Shown: in pieces, positions 9,937-19,425 of the stretch | How the letters are laid out: each line of letters starts with the position of its first letter | Numbering within the stretch: position 1 is the stretch's first letter | From: Chara braunii | Taxonomy: Eukaryota > Streptophyta > Charophyceae > Charales > Characeae | Assembly: GCA_003427395.1 (NCBI GenBank) | Contig: BFEA01000009.1 | Span: forward strand, 1,826,291-1,863,790 | Direction of reading: 5' to 3' | DNA: 37,500 bases | Translations under genes and position numbers: made by a program | The notes under the pieces: model-generated | What the model saw: the letters and a program-made list of their open reading frames with translations, nothing else | Databases searched by the model: none | Told to the model about the DNA's origin: nothing

Positions 9937-10180
9937 CAGTTGATTGCTCTGCGACAGCATTGTACGTTGAAACAGTTGAATGCTTTAAATTACCAGCAGT
10001 GTACTCTGCTTTCTCTTTCAGAGGTTCGGGAGCCTCGCCGTCCAATCCCCATGTTGATCAGTTGATTGCTCTGCGACAGCATTGTACGTTGAAACAGTTG
10101 AATGCTTTAAATTACCAGCAGTGCACTCTGCTTTCTCTTTCAGAGGTTCGGGAGCCTCGCCGTCCAATCCCCATGTTGAT
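9937..10180 (+). repeat. Exact 122-bp tandem duplication
   Basis: 9937-10058 and 10059-10180 are the same 122-bp unit and differ at one base (TGTACTCTG versus TGCACTCTG). Each unit carries a pyrimidine tract ending in CAG (ctttctctttcag), which resembles a 3' splice site, followed by an open stretch that would read EVREPRRPIPML. I do not recognise this peptide. The near-identity means the duplication is recent, or that the assembly duplicated it. Confidence 0.95.
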
Positions 10181-10662
10181 ATGGGATGGTGTCCACGGAA
10201 AAGGGATAATATGGGTGCTCACAGTTCAAGATTCTAAATGGCAGTAGAAATCTCATCTTGTGCAGCGAAGGGACAGTTCGTCTCATGGTGTCATCTCAGG
10301 ACATGTTATGAGACACAGCGTGAACGGTGAACATTGTCAGCAAGCAAAATTTTGCTGTGTAGTGAGGTGGACATAGGGACAAGAGGATGCCATTGAGAAT
10401 TATAAGTTAACTGTGGGACTGTCCTCAATTCTTAGCCAGTGCTGCTGAAGAGAATGTGGGTGTGTGTCTGTGTGTGGGTGTGCACGTCCTCCTGTGGCGA
10501 CAATATTTGATGAGGCGATGTGTGGTTAACTAGTGCTTCGTTTGGCACAATAGGATGTTGTCTACTTTTGCAAAAAGGGAACACTGCCAAAAGGCATGAC
10601 TGATATCTGTAACTGTAGCCAACTCTCCGGAACTGGAATGGTTATGATCCTGTTTGTGACAG

Positions 10663-10783
10663 GTGGGCGATAATGTGGGTGACTGTGCAGCCCGTGGAGC
10701 TGATCTCTTTGAGAGCGTCGCTGCAGAAATCATCAGTGCAATGATTTTGGGAGGGACCATGGCTAGAAAGTGCAAGATTGAAG
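10663..10783 (+). CDS. AVP2: H+-pyrophosphatase exon (AVP2/type II family)
   Basis: One internal exon of 121 bp encodes 40 residues plus one base of the next codon. The peptide contains VGDNVGDCAARGADLFES and AEIISAMILGGTMA, which is the signature of plant AVP2-type H+-PPases. The DNVGD aspartates belong to the Mg-pyrophosphate site. Type I (vacuolar, K+-dependent) enzymes read DNVGDIAGMGSDLF instead. The family hydrolyses pyrophosphate to pump protons across an endomembrane; the plant type II enzyme is Golgi-associated. The exon is preceded by tgtttgtgacAG and followed by GTAAAG. It has no stops, and phase 0 entry with phase 1 exit fits the Asp that follows in the family. The neighbouring exons were looked for and not found in the window, so the introns must be long or the exon is a stray copy. 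Family identification is firm; whether the gene is intact is unknown. Confidence 0.9.
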
Positions 10784-12418
10784 GTAAAGCCTTGCCCACT
10801 ATCTGTGCTCGACTCACCCTTTATCTTGAGAATGATTGACATGGCTTGAAAATATGGTTTGCTGCCGCTCTGTGTGCTGAACCTGTCAATGAATCACCCT
10901 AACGTCCTGTGAGAAGCAATTGATTCTTTGGACATGTGCCTGCTGCAAAAAGAGTTCTCCTGGGCATTTCTTCGCGTTGAGCTGGTTAATTCGAATTGTA
11001 TGGTAGGCATGGGCTTCCAAGGAATCAGAGGGCTGTGGATGAATCCTGCATGAGCCAGACCTTGATTACTCTGCAAGTGTTTTTGGAGGGAGCTCTGAAA
11101 ATGGAAAGTCCGTCAACAAATGAGAAAGAATGTCATCGTCCACAAAGCTTGGATAGCGACTGTACAAAGCGAAGGTTGCTCAAAGATGACATCATCCTGA
11201 TCCCAACGGAAGCTTGCAGTGGAAAAGTGGAGAAGGGACCAGTCAGGACAATTCACACGAAGACTCTCTTGTCCTCAGATGCTGCAGTTGATCGCACTCC
11301 TCTATTTGTCATCGATAACAGCAGTCAGAAAATTATTTGCCCAACGGCCACCTGGCTGCAGTAGCTAGGGTCACTTGAGTCCCCTACCCTCTGTCCCAGC
11401 GTCACCGCTCTTCCTGGTCTCCTCTCGTCTTCAATGTTGCAGTTGTGCACAAGCCCAACCAGATGCCCCATGAGCATTGGGCTATTATAGTTATGGTGCT
11501 AGCGCCTCTTCTCTGCACCTACATGCACCATCAGTGTTGTGGTGACATACTCTTAACCAAGGTAATGGTATGCTTCAGAGTGGCCTAGGTGAGTGCTCCA
11601 AAATGTCTTCAGAAGGGAGATAGATGCAAAGAAGAAGATTTTGAGGTGAAGTTTGGACCTTGACTCTTCTGGATGAGAGAAGCACTGGTTTTGGTTTTGG
11701 GTTGCTATTCATGTGAAATCCTGAGATGTTCCCGGCTGTCTACAGCAGACCGTTACCGCATGCTACTTGTTGGATGTATTTTGACAATAGTGCCTCAAAA
11801 CCCACACCTTTTGGTGCATAGAGATGTGCAGCAGATGGACAAGAATGACAGAGGAGTGGTCCCTACTCTCAAACGGGTAGATCAACCTGAATATCTTTTT
11901 TCCTCTGTTGTTCCCGAGCATACTTGTTGTGATCTGATAGTATGATACATGCCCAGTTGGGCAACGAGTATGGAGCCAAGGATCCGCAATGTGATGGAAA
12001 GTACTGAATGGGCAATGCACTGTCAGTGAAACATCAACAAGCAATGTACATCCCGATACATACAAAAAGGCACAAAGTAGTGCAGTGGAAGACTCAAAGA
12101 TAAGTCCTAACCTGACTAGGACTGACACGACATCCCATAACACACCACACAGGAGAGGAGGAGGGACCTGCATACATGGAAGAAAGGTCCCTCCTTGACT
12201 GCACACATGGGGGAGATACCATGGATGGGAGATGGCTGGAGAGGCGACACGAAGAAGGGGGCGAGGGAGAAGACCAAGATCGCGGTAGCGAAGTCTAAAA
12301 ATAGTCCCTTGCCAAATGTCCCATCAATGTCTGCCTCAAAAATGTCGGATCAGATCCCAGGTGCTACGCCCGTCGTAACCTCTGCCTGTATCCTCTGCCT
12401 GTAACCTCTCTCTCTCTA
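10784..12418. other. No further exon recognised; probable intron
   Basis: About 1.6 kb downstream of the pyrophosphatase exon. It is low in repeats and of mixed composition. A 122-codon plus-strand ORF (10996-11364) and a 147-codon minus-strand ORF (11763-12206) show no motif or homology I can name. I searched for the next pyrophosphatase exon (the stretch around GFILFPLVVHSFDL in the family) and did not see it. Confidence 0.45.
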
Positions 12419-12502
12419 TCTGAAGAAGAAGAAGAACAAGAAGAAGAAGGAAGGAGGGAAGAGGGTGCTACGCCTGACGACGAAGAAGAAGAAGATGTCG
12501 TC
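12419..12502. repeat. GAA-rich microsatellite
   Basis: Two GAA/AAG runs, at about 12422-12455 and 12480-12496, separated by a short spacer. They lie within the candidate 3' LTR of element 2. Confidence 0.85.
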
Positions 12503-12755
12503 CTCCTCGCTGTCTCACCTGCGGGTAACTGCTGCCGTGCACTGACCGCCGCGTTGTCGTCGTCCTGTGCAGGTAGCGCGGAGCGCTATGGCGCCAGGTG
12601 GGTCCGCCGCTGCGGGTATGGCCTCCGCCCCTCTGCCTCCTACGCCTCTTCTACCAACCTCCAGCGCAGCGCTAAGCAGCGCAGCGCCTAACCAGCAGTG
12701 TGTCGCTCAAGACGTGAGCTACTCGAACTGTCCTCTGCCCAGGTCGTGGCCCAGC

Positions 12756-12761
12756 TATATA
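12756..12761 (-). promoter_or_regulatory. TATA box in candidate LTR
   Basis: The minus strand reads GCGGTATATAGCTGG in an otherwise GC-rich segment. It is plausible as the Pol II promoter of element 2's LTR. Confidence 0.4.
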
Positions 12762-12976
12762 CCGCGCTGGGCCCTACTGGGTGGGCTGCTGTGGGGCCTA
12801 AAACGGCTCGCACGGTGGGGGCCCTTACCGGGTGCCCAGACCGTGCTGCTGATGCAGCAAGCTGCAAACATGCGCCTGGGCCTCTTTCGGCCCTGCCTCT
12901 GGTGCACCCAGCCCAAGGCCATGCCTTGGGGACTGCAAGTCTGAAACGACGTCTGAACAGACAAAAATGGGACAGC

Positions 12977-13026
12977 ACATACATACATACATACATAATA
13001 AATAAATAAATAAATAAATAAATAAA
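12977..13026. repeat. (ACAT)n(AATA)n microsatellite
   Basis: About five ACAT units run directly into about nine AATA units. ORFs rich in Tyr, Leu, Phe and Ile cross it and are artefacts. Confidence 0.95.
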
Positions 13027-13171
13027 TGAGTGCTGCCTCAAATTGTACCTGTGGCCCGGAGGGTCGCCGTGGGCCTCCAGGGCCTGTGTCTGATGGGCAT
13101 GCGGCCTTGGGCCCCCTCAGCAACTGTCGGGCCCCTCAAATAGGGCCCGTGTGCAGGCACAGCATGTAACA

Positions 13172-13184
13172 CCCCCCGCTCCTT
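13172..13184 (-). promoter_or_regulatory. Polypurine tract of element 2
   Basis: The minus strand reads AAGGAGCGGGGGG immediately before TGTTACATGC. This is the expected plus-strand primer position between pol and the 3' LTR. Confidence 0.6.
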
Positions 13185-13190
13185 ATGAAG

Positions 13191-16100
13191 TCAAGCCGGG
13201 TCGAGGGCGAAGCTGATGACCTGAAGGTGGAACCTGGTCGCGAGCGAGGCGTGGAACCGAAGATGCCGGCTTGCCTTGCAACTTGTGTTCGTAGCGTGTG
13301 AGAACGTCTGGAGCTGTGCTTGAAGTTCCGCAAGGGTCAACCAACGGTCGGCTTTGTGAGTGCAGTACGAAAATGCCCAGTCGGCCTGTTGCCGTAGCAT
13401 CGCCAACCTCTTGAAAACCGTCCATAGAGGGTGGGTCTTGCAATCATCACCCGGGAAAGTCATCATGTTCCGCTGGAGTGAAAAAATCCCACTTGGAACA
13501 ATGAAAGACCAGGTAGACGGGCAACTGGGCGGGCACCTGGATGACGAATGAAGGTCCTTCGGGTGCATCCCCAGCGGGTGCCACAATCTGCCAGGGCCCC
13601 ATCCATTTTGGGAGGAGCTTGGTAGAGATATGTTGTTCGAGGCTGAATTGACGCTGGTGATTGGCCTGATGGCTCATGCGTTACCGTGACTTTGACATTT
13701 GGTCGCGTGCCTTGACAAGTAGCTCTTGCATCCGACGCAAGAAAAGAAGATGGTTGCCGCTCTCGGCCGCCCGTGGGATGATCGTGTCCAAAGGAGAAGT
13801 GACCGGCGAGCCATGCTCGAACTCGAAAGGCAACATCCCGATAGCCGGATGAATGGATGTGTTGTAGCCCAAGTCAACATCCGGCAGCCGCTCAACCCAA
13901 TCCTTTTGGTAGTGACGGATGAGGGTGCGAACGAGAACCTGTGCGGTTCGATGCTCCCTCTCGGTTTGACCATCGGTTTGGGGGTGGCGAGCCAAACTCG
14001 GCTTGAGAGATGAGCCCCATCTTTTGATGAGCGCCAACCAAAAAACGGACATCAACCAAGTGTCGCGGTCGCAAAAGATTTCCTTGGGGTAACCCTTGGT
14101 TCAAATCCAACCGGCTTGGAGAACCTCGGCCAACTCCGGTGCCTTGGCATGATAACGGCAAGGCAAAAACATGGCGAACTTGGAAGGTTGGTCGACCACC
14201 GTGAGAATCCCATCCACACCGGTCTTGTGGTAGGGGAACAACCCGGTGATATCCATGGTAATCGCTTCCGTTCAGCACAAAGGGACCGGTAATGGTCGCA
14301 ACTCGCCATACGGATGATGATTGCGGGATTTGCAGCGTCGACAAACCTCACATGACTGACAATAGCGTGTGACGTCATCGAGAAGGCCGGACCACCAAAA
14401 ACACTCGCGAAGTCGGCCAATTGTTCGATTGACTCCAAAGTGTCTGGTGGCGGGAACGTCGTGGAACTCGCCGTGAAGCCGCGTACGCAAGTTGGATCCG
14501 ATTGTGGGAGGGTGCCGGATTAGGAAAGGAACAATTTGCGTACTTGTCGCTAAACTTGGGGTCGGCTGGGTAGCCGTGGATTAAGCTTTCCCACAGGTCG
14601 TTATCGATCTCGAAGGTCGAATAGATTGTGGTGCAATGATCCGGATGCCTCAAAAGAGCCCGGCATGTGGTTGGGAAAGAAGTCAAAGTGGTCGATGAAA
14701 GCCATACAACGGGGGATGGTGCTGTTGACCGTGTCTTGGGTCTTGTAGAAGACAACCGGATTGTTGTCCATAACCCATCGGAATTGACTTCTACCAAGAA
14801 GAAAGTGTTGCCACAGCTTGAGCGTGTGGACGAAGACTAGTGGCTCCTTCTTCCGGGCATCATCGATTGAGTGCACGACGGACACTTTCTTGCTGAAATA
14901 CGCGACCGAGTGCCTGTCCACGCCATCGTGTTGCTCGAGGATGGCACCAATGCCATGGCTGGACACATTGGTAGTGACGCGTGTTGGCAATAGTGGGTCG
15001 TAGGTGCGCAAGACCTTCGCGGATAGCAAAGCGGCTTTGAGGGCCAAAAATGAACCCCACACATCTTACCGAAGTCGAACGGCGATCCTCATATTGAAGC
15101 TTGGTCAAGTGGGCTGCGATCTTCGAATAACCTTTCATAAAATGCTGGCAGTAGCCGGCAAGGCCAAGAAACGAGCGGACATCCGTAACGCTGCGTGGCC
15201 CTGGCCACTCTTGGACGACTTGAATCTTGTCGGAAAAAAAAAATTTGCCCAAGTATTCCAACTCTTGCTGAACAAATTCGCACTTGTCGCAATTGGCTTT
15301 GTACTTGGCGCGGAGGACCATTTGCAACACTTGTTGAAGGTGCTCAAGATGATCCTCCAACTATAGACGAGAATGTTGTCAAAGTAGATCAGCACGAACT
15401 GGTCCAACATCGCACAAAACTCGTTGGTCATCGCCGCTTGAAAGGTCGTCGGGGCATTGGTGAGGCCAAAAGGCATAACCACCCATTCGAAATGCCCTTA
15501 CCGTGTCTTGAACGCGGGTTTATAGCGATCATTCGGGCATATCAAAATCTTATGGTAGCTCGACTTCAAGTCCAACTTAGAAAAGTACTTTGCGCCTCCC
15601 AAACCCTCAAGAAGATCGTCCATACGAGGAAGAGGCCCCACATTCTTGACGGTTTGCGTGGTTAGCTTGCAGTAGTCGATGCACAACCACAGATCCTTGT
15701 TCTTCTGTACGAAGAGAACCGGCGCACCATATTGTGAGCTGCTAGGGCAGATCCAACCCTTATCCAATAAGTCGTCGAGCTGCACGCGGAGGACCGTAAG
15801 CTCCTCCTCGCTCATCCTATAGATGCGACCTTTCGCGAGGCACGACACTGGCCTCAAGAATGACCTTGCGAGAGATTGATCGATCCAGCACCACCCCGGT
15901 AGGTGACTGGAAGATGTCGTCGAACTCGTCGAGCAACCGCACCACACAGGAGTCCGAAGACAAGTCTGTGTGTGAAGAGTCGGCTACAGCGACGGTTCGT
16001 AGGAAACATAGACCTATCACGTCGGGCTGCTCATAAGCACAAGTAGCCCGGAACGACTTGGCCGTCACAACTTGTCACCGGATCGAAGGGTGTAGAGGAG

Positions 16101-16387
16101 GAATGGTACACGGCACCTCGACACCAAAGGCGTCGCGAACGGTAAGAGTCCGCCGATGGAAGTTGACTGTGTGATCCGCACTTGCAAGCCAAGGTATCCC
16201 AAAATGATATCGAAGTCCGTGTCCAAAACGTCGGACGTTACCGGTTCGCATGCATGAGGTGCGAAATACACTAGTACGGTCTCGATGTAACAATCGATAA
16301 GTTGCTGCGTCCTTCCATCCGCCAACTTGATCGCCGTCGGGTTTGCCTTCCTTCGAACTTGTACGCTAAGGCCAGCCCTTTGAAGGG
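13191..16387 (-). pseudogene. Element 2 pol, broken and catalytically dead
   Basis: The protease is only a C-terminal half (FDIILGYLGL). Its DSG active-site segment is missing, because the gag zinc knuckle runs straight into it. Reverse transcriptase (15950-15130) has [13 protein letters not shown] and [10 protein letters not shown], but the catalytic box reads YFDN instead of Y-x-DD (15375-15386). RNase H (15062-14601) reads TTNVSSHGIGAIL where TTDAS is usual, and MDN where TDH is usual. Integrase keeps its zinc site (FHDVPATRHFG and CEVCRRCK at 14490-14272), the first Asp in MDITG near 14255, the second Asp in CDRDTW near 14070 and the Glu in TDGQTERE near 13965. It has a stop near 14100. 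A C-terminal segment (GPWQIV, VFHCSK) and a weak chromodomain-like stretch ending DVLTRYEHKLQGK follow. At least four frame changes break the polyprotein. Confidence 0.88.
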
Positions 16388-16429
16388 ACAACCGACTGTG
16401 TCGTGGAGATCGTTATTGCACCGGAAACA
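16388..16429 (-). other. CCHC zinc knuckle of element 2 gag
   Basis: C-x2-C-x4-H-x4-C with all ligands present. It directly abuts the protease remnant, with no linker and no active-site segment between them. Confidence 0.8.
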
Positions 16430-17811
16430 GTACTGGAATCGCGTGCCTATCTTGTATACGTGTTTCGAGAGATCGTAATGGGTCCATTGGTCTTGATCTG
16501 CTGCACCGGGACCGGGTTTGGTGTTGGTCTTCGACCGACCACGTCCTCGGCCTTTGCCGGGGCGGCCACCATCCCGGGCGGCTGCGAGTCTGTCCCCCTC
16601 GTTGGCAGACATGGCCTCGTATGAAGGGTCGGTCGGCGGCAACGCCGCGACCACGGCCACTTTCGGCCGATGCTGTTCTCTGCTCGGGCCTGCCGCAGGC
16701 CAACAGCCGAGATTCTTGGACTCCGTGTTCGTGACAATAATCTGTGCGGCCTTGTTGAAGAGCTCCGTAGTTGTGGTGATTGTCTCCGCGACTTGAGTCA
16801 AATCGTTTGACAATGTCGGACACGGCCTCGAGATGTAGTGTTTGACGGCCATAAAGCCCATCGCTAAACCTGGCGTGGACGCCAAGCGGTGGTACTCGGA
16901 AATTCAATCGCCTCTCGACAATGTGTTCTGGTGGAACTTCATCAACTTGTCCATCGCTTGAAGTGCAGGCTGCTCTGTTTGGAACCGCTTGTGCCACGCC
17001 GCCGTCAGATCAGCCCAGCTGATCTTGCTATGCAGTTCGGTGACCTCCACCCCATGTGTTGACAACATGTTGTCCAACCAAGCTTGGCATGCGCCCCCCG
17101 ATCAAGAGTACAAATATGAGTGTCGTTTGGGTTCGCTGGTTTGGTGGAACCATGGAATTGGGTCCGACTTCATGGCGTTGCAGAAGATCTCTTGGCCATT
17201 GAACTTCGGAATAGACTCGCACAGCGATGTGCTAGGGCCAGCGGTGGCAGCGCAGATCTGCTGCTCAATTTGTTGAGTGGCCGCTTGCTGTAGCCGAGCG
17301 CCGTCCTTGAGCGTTTCGACGTTTAGGAGCTGGCGCCGGTGGCAGCGATGGGTCGTTGCTCCAGCTGCTGTAGGTGGCTGTCGACTGTCTTGACCGCGTT
17401 GTCGAGGTGGATATCCTCGTGTTGGGCAATGCATGTTGGCAGGAAGTCCGCGAGCTGGGAGAGGCACAGCGAGATCTTAAGTCCGCTGTAGCTGAGTTCA
17501 CCACTCTCTGCCTCGGTCCTCCATTCTGCTGCCATAACTAGTAAAGCTCGCTCCTCTCCGAATACGTTCTCGCGTTGAATGTTACGTTCCTCATCGGCAG
17601 CCCTTGCTGCTGCCTCGTCCTGCTGATGTTGTTGTTCAGCCGCCAGCAGACGTGCTTTTTCTGCGTCCTCTGCCTTCTTCTTCTCTGCGGCTGCTACCAC
17701 ATCCGATCATTGCTTAGCTTCGGTAATCAAAGTCAGCATTCGGGCCTGATAGGCCTCAGCCGTTTTCCCTGCCTTCTGGTCCATGACGACTGTTTGAGAG
17801 CGTGTCTGCAT
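16388..17811 (-). pseudogene. Element 2 gag, broken
   Basis: The start is the ATG at 17811-17809 (MQTRSQTVVMDQK), a typical gypsy gag opening. A TGA at 17709-17707 interrupts it after 34 codons. The next part is an Ala/Glu/Gln/Lys-rich coiled coil (17700-17560), followed by capsid-like sequence split over several frames (17500-16800). The nucleocapsid zinc knuckle CFRCNNDLHDTVGC lies at 16388-16429. A Gly/Arg/Lys-rich basic stretch (GRPGKGRGRGRSK) precedes the knuckle. Confidence 0.75.
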
Positions 17812-18009
17812 AGGGCAGGCCAAGGGACTGCTGATGTGGGACCTGCTGCTGCTGACGCGGCACGGCTGTCGGCTGACGAGGCACTGACTTGGCTCTGCTG
17901 ATGTAGCCTGCTGACGTGGCAACTTACCAATGCTGCAGCAGGGAGTACCTGTAGGCAGATAGAGAGGGGAATAGAAAAGGGTGCAACAGCGGATATGGGA
18001 AGGTGGGAC
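17812..18009 (-). other. Element 2 leader with GCTGAYGTGGC repeats
   Basis: At least five degenerate copies of GCTGA(T/C)G-GGC lie in about 100 bp (17829-17925). A TGGTAAGTTGCC preceded by CA (about 17919-17933, minus strand) might be a primer-binding site, but I cannot match it to a tRNA with confidence. Confidence 0.4.
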
Positions 18010-18434
18010 TGATCGCCCAGATAAGGAGCTACTAATAAAAAAAAAGCTTGAACTTCTGGAAAAAAGATTTCCAGAATAAAAAAAAAACAAAAGTCGAATT
18101 TGCCAGTTCAGTAGGTCTCCCAATCCCCTGAGATCCGAAATAACCAATAATAAAAAAATTCTAATTTCGGACTGCAAATGAAAAAAATAAAATGATGAAC
18201 AAATGATAACAGAACTGTGAAAGAAAACGTTTCCACAAGTTCCAGGAATTCCGAAAATAAAAAATATCCGGAAGTAATCAGATGAGAGTATGCGCAGCGA
18301 AAAAAAAAAATAACTGCAAGAGAGATTTTCCATAAAAGTTAATTTTCAGAATTTTTGAAATATTGGAAAATCATCGAAATATGTATAAAATACTATAAAT
18401 AACGAATTTTGGAATTTCAGCTACTACCTAAATG
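18010..18434. other. AT-rich segment targeted by element 3
   Basis: About 425 bp rich in A-runs and words such as GAATTCCGAAAAT and TTCCAGAAT. Composition and wording resemble 27388-27508, on the far side of element 3. The two were probably contiguous before the insertion. No gene was seen. Confidence 0.6.
18431..18434 (+). repeat. Target-site duplication AATG, left
   Basis: AATG directly precedes the 5' LTR and recurs at 27388-27391 directly after the 3' LTR. Confidence 0.65.
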
Positions 18435-19410
18435 TGCGAGGATCTGTGTCCTCGGCAGGCCTAAGGGGCCCCGGTTGCAGTGGTGCCCGCCCTAAGTGAA
18501 GGCGGGCCTGACTTGTCACAAGAGGCCTTTGACTGTCAATTTCATATTTGGGGTCCAGGCAGTTGCGACGCGCCAGTTGGTTGAGAGAAACGCAGGCTGA
18601 GCAACAAAGACATTTCCAGGGCCTACCGGGCTTTTCCGAAGAATGCAGGCCCTGGGCGTGATTCGCAGCCTCATACACTGACAGTTGGGAGGCCCAACTG
18701 AACAAGGCCCAGTAGCTGCAGCGCAAAGGCAGCATCCTGGGGCCTTCCGGAAGCTTCTGGGCCAGGCCAGGACAGCTAGGCTGCACGAGCAGGCCAACTC
18801 TTTCCATAAAGGAAAGAGCTCTCCCCAGGCAGCCTCATTCGGTCACTTGCTGACTGGCGGCAGCGCTGCTGGAGTGATAGCTCGCAGGCTGCGCACGTGC
18901 GGTCGTGTGGTGAAGCAGGGTGCTGCTGAGGGCAGCGCCATAGCCAGCCTTCATAGCGGGCTGGGGTTGGATGTTCAGTGAGGCGCAGGGGTGTTCTTCG
19001 GGTGTAAGAGAGGACAGATGTGGGTGTAAAGTGAGGGAAGGGCGAAGGATGATGATGATGATGATGTGAGGGCACATACATTGTATTGGCGATGGTCTGC
19101 ATTTGGGCGGCATCTTCAAGTACTTCGGGTTGCCGCTGATGTCGACAGTTGCATTGTCATTTAGTAGGCTGATCATAGCTGTGTAGGAGTAGGCTGGGCG
19201 CTGAGCGCCAAGTAGGAGTGTGAAGGGACTGGACTCTTGTGTTATGGCGGAGAGAGAAAGCTCTCCTTGACATTGGTTTTCAGCACTACGAACCTCCATT
19301 GGTGTATTATTGGTGCAATGCTGCTCTCTGGACATGGTGTGACTATCTGGCTTTCAATGTGATGGTGTAATCTGGAATTTGTCATCTCGCTGTTGCTTAT
19401 TTTCCTTGCA
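18435..19410 (+). repeat. Element 3 5' LTR (LTR-A)
   Basis: It aligns along its whole length with 26393-27387. It contains the CTCTTTCC-ATAAA-GGAAAGAG hairpin at 18798-18818 and a (GAT)n run at 19049-19066. The end TTGCA lies three bases before the primer-binding site. Confidence 0.92.
18798..18818 (+). other. LTR-A hairpin with ATAAA loop
   Basis: A perfect 8-bp stem (CTCTTTCC/GGAAAGAG) with a five-base ATAAA loop. Copies of the same structure lie at 26757-26777 and 29037-29057, and a related one in LTR-B at 27886-27907 and 34154-34175. Confidence 0.6.
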
Positions 19411-19413
19411 ATT

Positions 19414-19425
19414 TGGTATCAGAGC
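19414..19425 (+). promoter_or_regulatory. Primer-binding site of element 3
   Basis: TGGTATCAGAGC, complementary to plant initiator tRNA-Met, lies three bases downstream of the 5' LTR end. Confidence 0.93.

Larger units (their letters stand above)
12503..13171 (-). repeat. Candidate 3' LTR of element 2
   Basis: On the minus strand this begins TGTTACATGC directly after a purine-rich tract that follows pol, as a 3' LTR should. It contains TATATA at 12756-12761, about 410 bp in, which suits a U3 promoter. No matching 5' LTR copy was found near 17900-18430, so the assignment rests on position and on the TG start. The far end is unknown. Confidence 0.5.
13172..17811 (-). mobile_element. Element 2: internal region of Ty3/gypsy retrotransposon
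   Basis: Minus-strand order is gag, protease remnant, reverse transcriptase, RNase H, integrase and a chromodomain-like tail, followed by a polypurine tract. It is clearly a different lineage from element 1 at the protein level. The 5' LTR is not identifiable. Element 3 inserted only about 620 bp upstream of the gag start, so part of the 5' end may lie beyond element 3 or be lost. Confidence 0.85.

Noticed and set aside
9496-9943. Ala/Leu/Cys-rich ORFs of 68-145 codons
   Set aside because: They are alternative frames of a CTG-rich trinucleotide tract.
11870-11945. Next pyrophosphatase exon
   Set aside because: A stretch reading PEYLFSSVVPEHTC looks superficially like the family's hydrophobic segment, but residues do not match and splice borders are absent.
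12567-13123. Overlapping ORFs of 95-125 codons on both strands
   Set aside because: They lie in the GC-rich candidate LTR of element 2, with no recognisable motif or codon signal favouring one frame.
18776-19335. ORFs of 108-166 codons on the minus strand of LTR-A and its copies at 26474-27251 and 33109-33519
   Set aside because: They recur only because the LTR recurs; frames shift between copies and there is no domain.
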